From NCBI RefSeq assembly GCF_003546865.1, contig NZ_CP023434.1, forward strand, positions 1,674,001 to 1,738,000: a stretch of 64,000 nt of DNA. The letters are read 5' to 3'. Position numbers and translations under genes: made by a program. Below, one piece after another: positions 10,293 to 20,485 of the stretch; within the stretch, counting starts at the first letter, position 1; each line of letters opens with the position of its first letter. The stretch comes from Suicoccus acidiformans. GTDB lineage: Bacteria; Bacillota; Bacilli; Lactobacillales; Aerococcaceae. The notes beneath the pieces are model-generated. The model ran no database searches and was not told the origin of the DNA. It saw only the letters and a list, made by a program, of their open reading frames with translations.

Positions 10293-10755
10293 AATTATCT
10301 AATACTTTCTCTTGAATACCAAACATCTCTGCTTCCTCTTGTGGCGTCTGATGGTCATAGCCATTCAAGTGTAAGAAACCATGCACCGCTAGAAATGCTA
10401 ACTCCCTTGCTTGAGAATGACCATATTCCTCAGCTTGCTCCTGCATTCGTGGGTAAGAGATGACAATATCTCCTAGGTGTCTTGGCATATTTAATACCTT
10501 CAACAAGTCGCCAAAAGCTAAATCCAGCTCATCTTCCCCTTCTTCTAAGGGAAAGCTTAGGACATCGGTCGGCCGATCGACTTGGCGGTACTGTTGATTC
10601 AAAGCATGAATGGCTTCATTCGAGACGATGGACACGTCTACTTCAGCATCTTCAGGCAATTTTAAGGCCTTGCCAGCTTCAGTCAGAATATTTCTAAGCA
10701 AATCTGACTCCTGCTCATTTAAATAATTGCCTTCATCGATAATCGTTACGTTCAT
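10276..10755 (-). CDS. ybeY: Endoribonuclease YbeY
   Basis: YbeY is a metal-dependent RNase involved in 16S rRNA 3' maturation and ribosome quality control. The zinc motif HGFLHLNGYDH (HxxxHxxxxxH) lies near the C-terminus. Length is 159 residues. GAGGTGAG precedes the ATG. It lies 9 bases after pgpH and overlaps dgkA. Confidence 0.96.
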   Translation of the reverse strand: MNVTIIDEGNYLNEQESDLLRNILTEAGKALKLPEDAEVDVSIVSNEAIHALNQQYRQVDRPTDVLSFPLEEGEDELDLAFGDLLKVLNMPRHLGDIVISYPRMQEQAEEYGHSQARELAFLAVHGFLHLNGYDHQTPQEEAEMFGIQEKVLDNYGLSR

Positions 10756-10764
10756 TTACTCACC

Positions 10765-12990
10765 TCAATCTTTCGGATACGAAATACGAGAGTGATACAT
10801 ACCCGAAATATTATTAATTAAGGACTGGCGTACCAATTTCACTTCATGGAACGTAAGTCCCGACTCTGAAAACTGGTCGTCTTTTAACTTGTCGCAAATA
10901 ATGGAATCCACTAAATTCTCAATGGTTTCCAATTCATAATCTTTCAAACTACGAGACGCTGCCTCAACCGAATCTGCAATCATAATGACCGCCGCTTCTT
11001 TACTTTGTGGCTTAGGCCCTGGATAGCGGAAATCAGCCTCATCTACATTCGGATTATCCTGCTTGGCTTCATGGTAAAAGTACCCCACCCGTGTTGTACC
11101 ATGGTGTTGCATGCAAATATCAATTATAATTTGCGGGAAATGGTGCTCTTCCATTATGCCTCTCCCTAAAGTTACGTGGCTAATAATAATTTCAGCACTT
11201 TCTTTAGGGGTTAATTTTTGGTGGGGGCTTACCATATGGGCCGGCACATTCTCCGTAAAAAACATCGGATGAATCGTCTTGCCAACATCATGGTAGTAAC
11301 TTGCCACCCGCGCAAGCAGGGCATCCCCACCAATGGCAGTGACCGCATTGGAACTCAACGTCGCAACCATCATACTATGGTGGTAAGTTCCCGGCGCTTT
11401 CTCACTAATTTCCAGCAGTAAGGGATTATTCAAATTAGAAAGTTGATTTAAGACCAAGGTCGAGTGTTGGCCAAACCACGCTTCCCAATATGGTTGGATA
11501 AAGAAATAAGCAGCACCCGCAATGAATACATTAACAGCTGCGATGGCCAGGATAAAGGCAGTTTGCTGCATATCACTTAGGTAATTCAAGACAGACAAGA
11601 TAGGCACCATGACAATGCCATGCAGCAATAAGCTCATGCCTATATGCAAGCGTTGTGTTGCTTTGCGTTTCTGAATTAAGGCTACCAAGAAACCAAGTAA
11701 GCTACTTAACAGATAAAAGAGAACAATCAAAGTTATGTCAATGATACTATTACTTGAGATAAAGAAATTCGCAAATAAATTAAAGAAGATTATCTCAAGA
11801 ATCGATAATTCTTCTGACGTATAAGGCAATAGTAGAATCGGCATAATATAAATGGGACATAACAAGAGGGCATGTTCCAAGTTGTTCTGCTGCAGTAGAC
11901 TTAACAGCTTCAAGACACTTAAGATTGCAACCATCGAGACACTATACACCGTTAATTGGGCATTGGCTGATAATACATCTTGCTTGCTTCCAACTAATTT
12001 CTGTCTGAAATGGACTAAAAGAGCCAAGGCTTGAATGAGCACTAAGGCATAGAAACCATAGCCAGCTGAGCGCATCGCTCGCCGGTCTAAATAACCGAAC
12101 AAATCCAACTGACGCATATCGTCTTGATCAATGACATGTCCTTCTTGAACAATAATCTGTCCTTGCAGAATATAACTTGGCTGGACAGAGTTGGCCACTT
12201 GTTGACGGCGTTCCTCGGTTTCTTCCTCACTATATACCATCGTCGGGATAATCAATTGTTGCAATAAATCTTGAGTGACTTGCCGACTTTCAAAATTCAA
12301 ATTCAAACCATCCAGTTGCGTACGCGCTTGGGCGATTATCTGTATAATTTCATTGGCATGAATTGGCTTCGACAAGGTAGAATCGAGTATTTGTGCGGTT
12401 GCTTGATTAATCGTCGATAAATCATTATCTGACATTTCGACCAAGGACACAATCGATTCCCTGGGTATCCGTGTCAGCAAATTAACCACGGAGTCATCAT
12501 AATGGCCTGAGAAATAATATAACAAGGCAAATAATTTCTCGCTCTTCTCTAATTGACCGAAGATAACGTCCTGTTCATCTGTCCGTTCTGCATTAATTTC
12601 TAAGGCGATATAGCGTTGCATCCATTCTTCTTCCGCTTCAATCTCCTTTAAACTTTCCGTTGAATAACGCTCTTTACGTACATCACGCAAACCTTGGAAC
12701 AATTGCTCCAATAAAGCCAATTGACTTTCACGAATATTCGGCTGATAAACATATACATCAGCAACACTATTACGCGCTTGTTCACGGTTACGTTCCGTCA
12801 TCTCCACATCTTCAATTGTGGTTGGCGCTTGAATTGTCGTTTCAGCAACTTGATTTAATTGGAAATTATATTGCTGGGGCAGTGTCGTGCTATAGCCTAG
12901 CAAAATCACAAACAGTGACAGTATAATCAGCACAATGAAGAAATAATACTTGCCAGCTTGTGACTGCCACTGTTCTAATCTTGTCTTCAC
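10765..12990 (-). CDS. pgpH: HD-domain membrane phosphodiesterase PgpH (YqfF family)
   Basis: 7TMR-HD proteins of this type hydrolyse cyclic di-AMP in Listeria and relatives. The 741 residues show an N-terminal membrane anchor, a large extracytoplasmic region (about 40-300), a block of seven membrane segments (about 310-500) and a C-terminal HD domain with YYHDVGK and downstream histidines. The start is a GTG behind AAGGAGG. It sits between phoH and ybeY, its usual neighbours. Confidence 0.94.
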   Translation of the reverse strand: MKTRLEQWQSQAGKYYFFIVLIILSLFVILLGYSTTLPQQYNFQLNQVAETTIQAPTTIEDVEMTERNREQARNSVADVYVYQPNIRESQLALLEQLFQGLRDVRKERYSTESLKEIEAEEEWMQRYIALEINAERTDEQDVIFGQLEKSEKLFALLYYFSGHYDDSVVNLLTRIPRESIVSLVEMSDNDLSTINQATAQILDSTLSKPIHANEIIQIIAQARTQLDGLNLNFESRQVTQDLLQQLIIPTMVYSEEETEERRQQVANSVQPSYILQGQIIVQEGHVIDQDDMRQLDLFGYLDRRAMRSAGYGFYALVLIQALALLVHFRQKLVGSKQDVLSANAQLTVYSVSMVAILSVLKLLSLLQQNNLEHALLLCPIYIMPILLLPYTSEELSILEIIFFNLFANFFISSNSIIDITLIVLFYLLSSLLGFLVALIQKRKATQRLHIGMSLLLHGIVMVPILSVLNYLSDMQQTAFILAIAAVNVFIAGAAYFFIQPYWEAWFGQHSTLVLNQLSNLNNPLLLEISEKAPGTYHHSMMVATLSSNAVTAIGGDALLARVASYYHDVGKTIHPMFFTENVPAHMVSPHQKLTPKESAEIIISHVTLGRGIMEEHHFPQIIIDICMQHHGTTRVGYFYHEAKQDNPNVDEADFRYPGPKPQSKEAAVIMIADSVEAASRSLKDYELETIENLVDSIICDKLKDDQFSESGLTFHEVKLVRQSLINNISGMYHSRISYPKD

Positions 12991-13007
12991 AGCAACCTCC
13001 TTGCTAA

Positions 13008-13973
13008 TTAGTCATCATGTCGGCGATAGGCTCGAATAATATCGGCCACTACCGGATGACGGACTACGTCATATTCATCAAAGGTTACAAATTTAACCCG
13101 CGGAATTCCCTTCAAGGTCTGCTGTGCATCTACCAGACCTGAGCGTACCCCTTTGGGTAAGTCGATTTGAGTATGGTCGCCATTTACAATCATCTTCGAG
13201 CCGAAGCCTAAGCGCGTCAAGAACATCTTCATCTGTGCAATTGTCGTATTCTGCGCTTCGTCCAAGATAACAAAGGCGTCATCTAAAGTTCTCCCCCGCA
13301 TATAAGCAAGCGGGGCAATCTCAATCACACCGCGTTCCATCAAACGATTCGTTTGCTCAGTCCCATAGATTGTATACAAAGCGTCATACACGGGCCTTAA
13401 ATATGGGGCTACCTTCTCCTTTAAGTCTCCAGGCAGGAAGCCCAAGCTTTCGCCAGCCTCTACCGCTGGACGCGTTAGAATAATTTTCTTTACACGACCT
13501 TCACGCATAGCCTCTACGGCCAGCACAACGGCTAGGAAGGTCTTGCCTGTGCCCGCCGGACCAATCCCAAAGGTGATATCATGAGCTTCAACTGCACGCA
13601 CGTACTCAAGCTGCCCGAAATTTTTCGCTCGGATAGCTTTGCCTTCATAAGTTCGACCGATTACCTTCTCATACAAGTGAGCGAAATAATCTAAAGAGCC
13701 TCTTTTCGCCATTTTAATTGCTGTTACAATGTCCGGCATCTTAACAGGGACACCCGATTCGAGTAGTTGAAGCAGGTTCAGAAAGATTTGCCGAACAAGT
13801 TCAACCTCTTCTTCCTGCCCTGAAATCGAAATAATTTCGCCACGGTTGGCAATTCGAACCGGTAATTCTTCTTCAATGAGCTGAATATGCTTATCGCGGT
13901 TACCTAGGAGAGCTACGAGCCAATCACTATTAGTAACCGTTACTTGCTTATTCACTTCGTTTAATTCGGTCAA
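13008..13973 (-). CDS. phoH: PhoH-like ATPase
   Basis: This P-loop ATPase of the PhoH family is usually found beside ybeY and linked to RNA metabolism. An N-terminal KH-like region (about 20-75) precedes Walker A GPAGTGKT at 138-145 and Walker B FVILDEAQN. The start is TTG, supported by AAGGAG 8 bases upstream. A terminator lies between it and yqeY, so phoH appears to begin its own transcription unit (phoH-pgpH-ybeY-dgkA-era-recO). Confidence 0.94.
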   Translation of the reverse strand: MTELNEVNKQVTVTNSDWLVALLGNRDKHIQLIEEELPVRIANRGEIISISGQEEEVELVRQIFLNLLQLLESGVPVKMPDIVTAIKMAKRGSLDYFAHLYEKVIGRTYEGKAIRAKNFGQLEYVRAVEAHDITFGIGPAGTGKTFLAVVLAVEAMREGRVKKIILTRPAVEAGESLGFLPGDLKEKVAPYLRPVYDALYTIYGTEQTNRLMERGVIEIAPLAYMRGRTLDDAFVILDEAQNTTIAQMKMFLTRLGFGSKMIVNGDHTQIDLPKGVRSGLVDAQQTLKGIPRVKFVTFDEYDVVRHPVVADIIRAYRRHDD

Positions 13974-14065
13974 TCAACAATCTCCTTTTTATGTAATATA
14001 GTGCTATTGTATCACAGGAAAATACAAAAAACACCCTGCATCGACTCTGAATAAAGCCCCCTAAG

Positions 14066-14097
14066 ACAAAAAAGACCTAGAACTTAATCTAGATCTT
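14066..14097 (-). terminator. Terminator after rpsU-yqeY
   Basis: The minus-strand hairpin pairs AAGATCTAGA with TTCTAGGTCTT around a TTAAG loop and is followed by a run of six T. Confidence 0.85.
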
Positions 14098-14104
14098 CCA
14101 TGTA

Positions 14105-14548
14105 TTAATGTAATAATTCCTTAACAATGGCATTAACCTTTGAACCATCCGCTTGACCCTTCAAGCGAGCCATGGCAGGTCCCATTACTTTACCGAAATC
14201 GCTTGGAGAACTTGCGCCCACCTCTTCGATAACATCTTGAACAACTTGACGAATTTCTTCATCAGATAATTGTTCAGGCAGATATTCTTCGACAATCACA
14301 ATTTCAGCTTTTACTTCTTCGACTAAATCTTCACGTCCAGCTTGCTCAAATTCAGCTAAAGAATCCCTGCGTTGCTTCATCTCACGATTAAGAATCGTCA
14401 ACTCTTGGTCTCCAGTTAAAGGCTCGTCATGATTCAACTGTTCATTCTGAAGCGCAGCTTTGATCATGCGTAAAACCTTCAAACGATCTTTATCTCTAGC
14501 TTTCATCGCCAGCTTAACGTCTTGATTGATTCGCTCTGTCAGTGACAT
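14105..14548 (-). CDS. yqeY: GatB/YqeY domain protein
   Basis: This 147-residue helical protein resembles the tRNA-binding tail domain of GatB. Its cellular role is not well defined. The N-terminal MSLTERINQDVKLAMKARDK and the YLPEQLSDEEI segment are typical. An AGGTGA site precedes the ATG. It is cotranscribed behind rpsU, which is the usual arrangement in Firmicutes. Confidence 0.94.
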   Translation of the reverse strand: MSLTERINQDVKLAMKARDKDRLKVLRMIKAALQNEQLNHDEPLTGDQELTILNREMKQRRDSLAEFEQAGREDLVEEVKAEIVIVEEYLPEQLSDEEIRQVVQDVIEEVGASSPSDFGKVMGPAMARLKGQADGSKVNAIVKELLH

Positions 14549-14571
14549 AGTTTCACCTGATCCCTACACAA

Positions 14572-14745
14572 TTAGTATTTACGCTTACGTGCTGCTTCAG
14601 ATTTCTTCTTACGGCGAACACTTGGCTTCTCGTAATATTCACGCTTACGCGCTTCACGTAGAGTACCGGTTTTAGAAACGTTACGCTTAAAGCGACGAAG
14701 AGCGTCGTCTAATGATTCGTTGTCACGAACAACTGTTTTAGACAT
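14572..14745 (-). CDS. rpsU: 30S ribosomal protein S21
   Basis: This 57-residue, highly basic protein starts [20 protein letters not shown] and ends in an Arg/Lys-rich tail, matching S21. A longer in-frame reading exists upstream, but the ATG at 14745 has a GGAGGAGGG site at correct spacing. It is the first gene of the rpsU-yqeY unit, behind a clear promoter. Confidence 0.97.
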   Translation of the reverse strand: MSKTVVRDNESLDDALRRFKRNVSKTGTLREARKREYYEKPSVRRKKKSEAARKRKY

Positions 14746-14821
14746 ATAAATCCCTCCTCCCAAGCTTATGTAACCTTTCTTAGACCCAACGATAATGTAA
14801 TCTAAATAAAGTTCATGGTAC

Positions 14822-14849
14822 ATTATAGCAAACTAAAGCTTGATTTCAA
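14822..14849 (-). promoter_or_regulatory. Promoter of rpsU-yqeY
   Basis: TTGAAA (14849-14844), 16 bases, TATAAT (14827-14822). Confidence 0.75.
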
Positions 14850-14873
14850 GTTTTTTTGCAAAAAATATGATCA

Positions 14874-15326
14874 TTACTGACAGTCTGCGCATAAGCCAAA
14901 GACTTCAAAGCGATGAAATTCAATCTGGACCCCTTGCAGTTCATCTTCCAATAAATGCATCGGACAATGATGAATCGGAATAGATTTACCGCATTTCGTA
15001 CAAATAAAGTGATGATGGTGATGGTCTCCTATGCAATGAATTTTAAAGAGTTGTTGCTGGCGGTACTCCGTTGTCTCTAATAAATCACATTCGACAAAGT
15101 CATATAAATTACGGTAGGTTGTATTGTAACTCATTGTCGGATACTTCTCTCGCAGTATTTCATGAACGTCTTGAGCTGACATATAGTGTTGCTTTTGAGC
15201 AAAGAGTTCAAGAATCTCCTTACGCTTTTGTGTTATTTTGAATTGGTTAGCTCTTAGTGTCTCTAATCCCTGTTCTACAAGCTCTTCGTTTGTCTGCTTA
15301 TGCTCCATTGTATGCATTGTATTCAA
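14874..15326 (-). CDS. zur: Fur-family metal-responsive repressor, Zur-like
   Basis: The protein has 150 residues with an N-terminal winged helix (about 20-90) and a C-terminal metal and dimer domain. A run of five His (about 102-106), CTKC (109-112) and a terminal CADC give the structural zinc site of Fur proteins. CPM plus HRFEVFGLC in the last third resembles Zur more than Fur or PerR, and the promoter carries a half-match to the Zur box. The listed start is TTG with GAGG 5 bases upstream; the ATG at 15317 is an alternative. It is divergent from ppsR. Family membership is sure; the Zur subtype is an inference. Confidence 0.85.
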   Translation of the reverse strand: MNTMHTMEHKQTNEELVEQGLETLRANQFKITQKRKEILELFAQKQHYMSAQDVHEILREKYPTMSYNTTYRNLYDFVECDLLETTEYRQQQLFKIHCIGDHHHHHFICTKCGKSIPIHHCPMHLLEDELQGVQIEFHRFEVFGLCADCQ

Positions 15327-15357
15327 AAAACCTCGACTCCCCTCAGACTTTAATGGT

Positions 15358-15386
15358 ATTATAGTACAAATAACATCAAATGTTAA
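15358..15386 (-). promoter_or_regulatory. Promoter of the Zur-like gene
   Basis: TTAACA (15386-15381), exactly 17 bases, TATAAT (15363-15358) on the minus strand. The candidate Zur box at 15385-15405 touches the -35. Confidence 0.75.
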
Positions 15387-15405
15387 ATGAGAAACATTAC
15401 GATTT
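15385..15405. promoter_or_regulatory. Candidate Zur operator
   Basis: On the minus strand the site reads AAATCGTAAT, G, TTTCTCATTT. The first half equals the B. subtilis Zur half-site (core TCGTAAT); the second half matches only 6 of 10 positions. It overlaps the -35 of the Zur-like gene, as an autoregulatory operator would. Confidence 0.45.
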
Positions 15406-15421
15406 ACCTAGGAGGATCAGC

Positions 15422-16240
15422 ATGTCCAAGATTTTACACTATTATATTCTTTCGGATTCTGTTGGTGATACCGCTTTAAAAGTTGCCCGCTCTGCCCTTG
15501 CCCAGTTCCCTGAAGCACGCACCAAATTACATCGCCATAATTTTGTTAATGACACCGATGCCTTAAATGACATCCTACAGGAAGCGGCGGCCTTAGATGG
15601 TCTCGTCTTTATAACCATAGCCGATAATCAACTCGCTAAATATGTCGAACGCTTCTGCATTGAAACAGGCCTCATTTGCTACAATCTTATTCAACCATTT
15701 GTCCTGGAAATTCAAAGACGCTTAGAAGTTGAACCTTCTGAAATTGCCGGGGCCCAGCATGAATTGTCCGACGCCTACTTCAAGCGTATTGAAGCGATTG
15801 AATTCTGTATTCAATATGATGATGGCCGGGATCCTTCCGGGATGGATGAAGCAGAAATCATTATTATTGGAATCTCCCGCACGGGTAAAACCCCGCTCAG
15901 CATGTATCTAGGAACTCTTGGGTATAAAGTGTTAAATATACCTTTGATTCCCGAGAACGAACCGCCTGTAGAATTATTCAAAACCGACAAAAAGAAAATC
16001 ATCGGCCTGACCAATGATCCTTACACCATTAACCGTCTGCGCGAAACACGTATGATTGAATACGGCATGGATAGTGGCACGCGCTATGCCTCTATCAAAC
16101 GTGTTGAAGAAGAGCTCAATTTTGCAGATGAATTGTACCGTCAGTTAGATTGTCCCGTTATCAATGTCGTTGACCGAAGCATTGAGGAGTCAGCCACGAT
16201 TATCTTGGATATTATGAATATGCCGGTCCGCTATAATTAA
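15422..16240 (+). CDS. ppsR: Pyruvate, phosphate dikinase regulatory-type kinase/phosphorylase (DUF299, YqfL/PpsR)
   Basis: DUF299 proteins phosphorylate and dephosphorylate PPDK or PEP synthetase using ADP and phosphate. The modified P-loop GISRTGKTPLS lies in the C-terminal half, with the typical N-terminus MSKILHYYILSDSVGDTA. Length is 272 residues. An upstream in-frame ATG exists, but the ATG at 15422 has AGGAGG at good spacing. The target enzyme is not in this window. Confidence 0.92.
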   Translation: MSKILHYYILSDSVGDTALKVARSALAQFPEARTKLHRHNFVNDTDALNDILQEAAALDGLVFITIADNQLAKYVERFCIETGLICYNLIQPFVLEIQRRLEVEPSEIAGAQHELSDAYFKRIEAIEFCIQYDDGRDPSGMDEAEIIIIGISRTGKTPLSMYLGTLGYKVLNIPLIPENEPPVELFKTDKKKIIGLTNDPYTINRLRETRMIEYGMDSGTRYASIKRVEEELNFADELYRQLDCPVINVVDRSIEESATIILDIMNMPVRYN

Positions 16241-16304
16241 GCTATATTTCAACCGTTGAGAATAACGTACATTAGCTTTTCAGCGTAAATCCCCCCTATT
16301 TTAT

Positions 16305-16360
16305 ACTCAATCATAATTATCTTCATTGTGCTACATATTTTTGGGGGGAGTTTAGATTAT
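16305..16360. repeat. Intergenic repeat, copy A
   Basis: The segment aligns with 26498-26554 at roughly three quarters identity. The shared core is ATATTTTTGG, then GGGA and TTTAGATTAT. It lies between convergent genes (ppsR and nfo). Confidence 0.5.
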
Positions 16361-16398
16361 GGACAATTAAATCAACTTCCAAATACCTATAAGACTTT

Positions 16399-16436
16399 AA
16401 AAGACTGCTTATCCACCAGGGCAAGCAGTCTTTCTT
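16399..16436. terminator. Bidirectional terminator between ppsR and nfo
   Basis: AAAGACTGCTT (16400-16410) pairs with AAGCAGTCTTT (16423-16433). T-rich sequence follows on both strands. It overlaps the nfo stop codon. Confidence 0.8.
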
Positions 16437-17346
16437 ATAATGCTAATTCAGTTCGGATGTCTTCTAATAAGTTTGGATTAAATTCTCCGGCTTTCAGCAT
16501 GGCAATCTCCTGTTTATAAGGCGGAAGCTTCACTTTATTTTCATCGCTGAGGCTGACCCAAGGCGTTTCAAGTATCTTGGGGATTGCCTTAAAGCGAGGA
16601 TCATGAACGAATTGCTTCAAGGTAGGATAGCCAATCTGGCCCAAACCAATGTTAGCATGGCGGTCCTTATGGCTACCACAGGGATTGTATGAGTCATTAA
16701 TATGCAGTACTTGAATGCGGTCCAAGCCAATGATGCGGTCAAATTCTGCTAAGACACCTTCAAAGTCTCCGGTAATATCATAACCTGCGTCATGAACATG
16801 ACACGTATCAAACGTGACCGATAAGTATTCACTGCGGTCAACGCCTTCAATAATATAAGCCAACTCTTCAAAGCGCGCACCCAATTCCGTTCCTTTACCT
16901 GCCATCGTCTCCAAGGCGATTTGGACAGGGAGGTCTGGGTTAATAACTTCGTTGAGTCCATGGATAATTTGTTCTAAGCCCGCTTCAACCCCTGCGCCAA
17001 CATGGGCACCTGGATGCAAGGTAACCTGCCTTGCCCCAAGGGCATGCGCACGTTTGATTTCTTCTTGAAGAAAGGCTACCGCAAATTCATGATAACCTTC
17101 CTTAGTGGTATTGGCTAGATTGACAATGTAAGGAGCGTGCACCGTTAAAGCGTGAATCCCAACTTCCTTCATATAGGCATGAGCTTCTTCAATATGAAAT
17201 TCATCCAAAGATCTGCGCCTTGTATTCTGTGGCGCGCCCGTATATACCATGAAGACATTTGCCCCATAGGAGGCAGCCTCTTGGGCTGAACCTCGGAGCA
17301 TCTCTTTCCCCTTCAGTGAAACGTGTGAACCGAGTAACATGGTCAC
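16435..17346 (-). CDS. nfo: Endonuclease IV (AP endonuclease)
   Basis: Endonuclease IV cuts at abasic sites in base-excision repair using a trinuclear zinc centre. The metal ligand motifs are visible: [17 protein letters not shown], and [16 protein letters not shown]. The protein starts [17 protein letters not shown] and has 303 residues. It begins 3 bases after the aspS stop, so it belongs to the hisS-aspS-nfo unit. Confidence 0.96.
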   Translation of the reverse strand: MTMLLGSHVSLKGKEMLRGSAQEAASYGANVFMVYTGAPQNTRRRSLDEFHIEEAHAYMKEVGIHALTVHAPYIVNLANTTKEGYHEFAVAFLQEEIKRAHALGARQVTLHPGAHVGAGVEAGLEQIIHGLNEVINPDLPVQIALETMAGKGTELGARFEELAYIIEGVDRSEYLSVTFDTCHVHDAGYDITGDFEGVLAEFDRIIGLDRIQVLHINDSYNPCGSHKDRHANIGLGQIGYPTLKQFVHDPRFKAIPKILETPWVSLSDENKVKLPPYKQEIAMLKAGEFNPNLLEDIRTELAL

Positions 17347-17349
17347 ACC

Positions 17350-19143
17350 CTATTTCTTCTCTTTGCTTTCCCGTAGACGACGAACTGTTAAGTTCAATTC
17401 TTTTAATTGAGCACGGTCTACCGTACTTGGTGCTTCCGTCATTGGATCGATACCACGACCTGTTTTCGGGAAGGCAATGACTTCACGAATATTCGGTTCG
17501 CCGGCTAGAATCATTACTAGACGGTCTAAGCCTAGCGCGATACCACCATGTGGCGGGAAGCCGTAATCAAAGGCACTCATTAAGAAGCCAAATTGTTCTT
17601 CCGCTTGTTGTGGTGTAAAGCCTAATAAATCAAACATTTCTTCTTGCATCTCACGCGTGTGAATACGGATACTACCGCCACCGATCTCATAACCATTTAA
17701 GACGATATCATAAGCCCGAGCTAAAGCCTCTGCAGGCTCTGCCTTTAAGGCAGCAACGTCATTATTTTGTGGGGAGGTGAATGGGTGGTGCATTGCTACA
17801 TAGCGTCCTGCTTCTTCATCGAACTCTAGCAGTGGCCAGTCCGTAATCCAGACAAAGGCTAATTCTTCTGGATTATATAGCTGATGCGCTTTTCCAAGGT
17901 AATTACGTAACTCACCCAGAGAATCTGCAACCACTTTAGCTGAATCTGCCATAAAGAAGAGAATATCACCCGGTTCTGCTTGGCTAGGTCCTGCAATGCT
18001 ATTATAAGCTGCTTCTTCCTTAAAGAATTTCGCAATTGGACCAGTGAAGCCATCTTCTGTTACCTTAGCCCATGCTAAGCCTTTAGCACCGTACGGCTTC
18101 ACAACATTTAATAAATCATCTGCTGTCTTGCGCGTATATTCATCTGCAAGACCTTTTAAGTTTAAGGCTTTAACTTGGCCACCATTCTCGATCGCCCCTT
18201 TAAATACACCGAAATCCGTCCCCTTCACTGAATCAGTCAAGTCGATTAATTTCAAATCGAAACGAATATCCGGCTTATCTGAACCATATTCAGACATCGC
18301 TTGCTCATAGGTCATGCTCGGGAAGGCTTCGGTCAAGTCTAAACCACGGGCTTCTTTAACCACATGCTTTAGCATCTCTTCCGTGATAGCTTGAATATCT
18401 TCTTCTTCCAAGAAGCTTGTCTCAATATCGATTTGGGTAAATTCAGGCTGGCGATCGCCGCGCAAGTCTTCATCGCGGAAGCATCTTACGATTTGGTAAT
18501 AGCGATCGATTCCTGCACCCATGAGTAATTGCTTAAAGATTTGTGGCGATTGCGGTAAAGCATAGAACTTTCCAGCTTCACGGCGTGTCGGCACGAGGAA
18601 GTCGCGGGCACCCTCAGGTGTGCTTTTGGTTAAGCTCGGTGTTTCTACGTCGATGAAATTAGTGTCATTTAAGTATTGGCGAACTGTTTGGACAACGGTA
18701 TGGCGTAAACGCAAATTGTCAAACATTGGCTTGCGACGTAAATCTAGATAGCGATAACGTAAGCGAAGTTCTTCATCCGTATCAATCTCATCTTCCACGT
18801 AAATCGGTGGTGTTTGGCTTTTAGCCAGGACAACTAAGTTATTGGCCATCAATTCATAACGTCCCGTTGGAATCTTAGGATTTACTTGATCCTCATCACG
18901 AAGTACCAATTCACCTTTCACTTCAACAACAAACTCACTGCGCAAGTGATCTGCGGCTTCCATCTGCTCAGCAGGTAAATTCTCCGCATTAAAGACAACT
19001 TGAGCAATCCCTTCACGGTCACGCAAGTCAATAAAGATAACCCCACCTAGGTCACGGCGTCTTTGCACCCAACCTTTCAAGACTATCTCTTGCCCAACTA
19101 ATTCTTCACCGATTAGGCCACAATATACTGTTCTTTTCGCCAT
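17350..19143 (-). CDS. aspS: Aspartate--tRNA ligase
   Basis: This is a bacterial-type class II AspRS of 597 residues: an N-terminal OB anticodon-binding domain with [11 protein letters not shown], a catalytic core with the [10 protein letters not shown] region, an inserted GAD domain, and motif 3 [12 protein letters not shown] longer reading overlaps hisS, but the family start (MAKRTVYCG) fits the ATG at 19143, 4 bases after the hisS stop. It shares the hisS T-box. Confidence 0.97.
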   Translation of the reverse strand: MAKRTVYCGLIGEELVGQEIVLKGWVQRRRDLGGVIFIDLRDREGIAQVVFNAENLPAEQMEAADHLRSEFVVEVKGELVLRDEDQVNPKIPTGRYELMANNLVVLAKSQTPPIYVEDEIDTDEELRLRYRYLDLRRKPMFDNLRLRHTVVQTVRQYLNDTNFIDVETPSLTKSTPEGARDFLVPTRREAGKFYALPQSPQIFKQLLMGAGIDRYYQIVRCFRDEDLRGDRQPEFTQIDIETSFLEEEDIQAITEEMLKHVVKEARGLDLTEAFPSMTYEQAMSEYGSDKPDIRFDLKLIDLTDSVKGTDFGVFKGAIENGGQVKALNLKGLADEYTRKTADDLLNVVKPYGAKGLAWAKVTEDGFTGPIAKFFKEEAAYNSIAGPSQAEPGDILFFMADSAKVVADSLGELRNYLGKAHQLYNPEELAFVWITDWPLLEFDEEAGRYVAMHHPFTSPQNNDVAALKAEPAEALARAYDIVLNGYEIGGGSIRIHTREMQEEMFDLLGFTPQQAEEQFGFLMSAFDYGFPPHGGIALGLDRLVMILAGEPNIREVIAFPKTGRGIDPMTEAPSTVDRAQLKELNLTVRRLRESKEKK

Positions 19144-19147
19144 ATTC

Positions 19148-20470
19148 TTAAAATCCCCCTTTGAAAAATTCATCAATCACCGATGTATCCATCGTATGTT
19201 TGCGATAAACACTTGCAATGTCAGCTAAGACATCCGCCAATTTCTCGGTTGCTTGCTTACCAGTATCTTGGTTTTTCAGTTGTACCAGTCCGTCAGCTAA
19301 TTCTTGCTCACCAACAGTCATCACCAACTTCGTATTCAGCTTACTAATTGTCTTAAACTGCGACTTCATACTACGACCTAAGTAGTCACGTTCAGCAATT
19401 AGCCCGGCCTGGCGAGCCGCTTGGACAATTTGCAAGGTAACGGTCTCAACTTCTTCGCCAAGACCCATCACATAAATATCAACTGGCTCTACTGCTGGAA
19501 TCTCAATCCCTTGCTCTTCAAGTAAGATTAACAGACGTTCCATACCAATGGCAAAACCTATTCCCGATTCAGCCGGTCCACCAATCTGCTCAACCAATCC
19601 ATCGTAGCGGCCTCCACCACAGACAGTTGACTGTGCACCAATGGAATCGTCTTCCACAATAATCTCAAAGATGGTATGTTGATAATAATCCAGACCGCGT
19701 ACAATCGTCGGATCAATCGTATAAGGGATATTCAACGCATCCAAATGTGCTTGAACTTGCTCGAAATGCTTCCGACTCTCATCTCCTAAGAAGTCAATAA
19801 TCGCCGGCGCATCTTGGCTCAAAGCCTTATCTTCAGGCGCCTTGCTATCAATAATCCGCATCGGATTAGTTTCCAGGCGTTTCTGTGAATCTTTACTTAG
19901 CTGATCTTTCACAGGTGTGAAATATTCAATCAAAGCTTCCCGGTACACTTGTCTTTCCTCCGGTTTGCCCAGTGAATTAAGGTAAAGCTTCAAATTCTTC
20001 ACTTCTAACTCTTCGAAGAAATGCCAAGCCAAAGCAATTATCTCGGCATCTGTCGCCGGGTTGACACTGCCAAATGCTTCGACGCCTATTTGATGGAACT
20101 GACGTTGGCGACCCGCTTGGGGGCGCTCATAACGAAACATTGGTCCGATATAATATAGTTTTAAAGGCTTAGCAAATTCTGGCCCATGCAACTTATGCTC
20201 CACATAAGCCCGGACCACACCTGCAGTTCCCTCTGGTCGCAGAGCAATGTGACGCTCTCCTTTATCGTAGAAATCATACATTTCCTTAGACACAATATCC
20301 GTCGTATCCCCCACCGAACGACTAAACAAATCATAAGACTCCATCATCGGCGTGCGAATTTCTTGATACAAATAACGCTCGAATAAATCTCGGGCAACAT
20401 CTTCAATATATTGCCATTTATAACTATCCTTTGGCAGAATATCTTCTGCCCCTTTGATTTTCTGAATCAT
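19148..20470 (-). CDS. hisS: Histidine--tRNA ligase
   Basis: This class II HisRS has 440 residues. It begins [13 protein letters not shown], has the [17 protein letters not shown] motif 2 region, the HisA-type [12 protein letters not shown] segment, and a C-terminal anticodon-binding domain. GGAGG lies 8 bases before the ATG. The gene directly follows a T-box leader. Confidence 0.97.
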   Translation of the reverse strand: MIQKIKGAEDILPKDSYKWQYIEDVARDLFERYLYQEIRTPMMESYDLFSRSVGDTTDIVSKEMYDFYDKGERHIALRPEGTAGVVRAYVEHKLHGPEFAKPLKLYYIGPMFRYERPQAGRQRQFHQIGVEAFGSVNPATDAEIIALAWHFFEELEVKNLKLYLNSLGKPEERQVYREALIEYFTPVKDQLSKDSQKRLETNPMRIIDSKAPEDKALSQDAPAIIDFLGDESRKHFEQVQAHLDALNIPYTIDPTIVRGLDYYQHTIFEIIVEDDSIGAQSTVCGGGRYDGLVEQIGGPAESGIGFAIGMERLLILLEEQGIEIPAVEPVDIYVMGLGEEVETVTLQIVQAARQAGLIAERDYLGRSMKSQFKTISKLNTKLVMTVGEQELADGLVQLKNQDTGKQATEKLADVLADIASVYRKHTMDTSVIDEFFKGGF

Positions 20471-20485
20471 TCATAAACCTCCATT

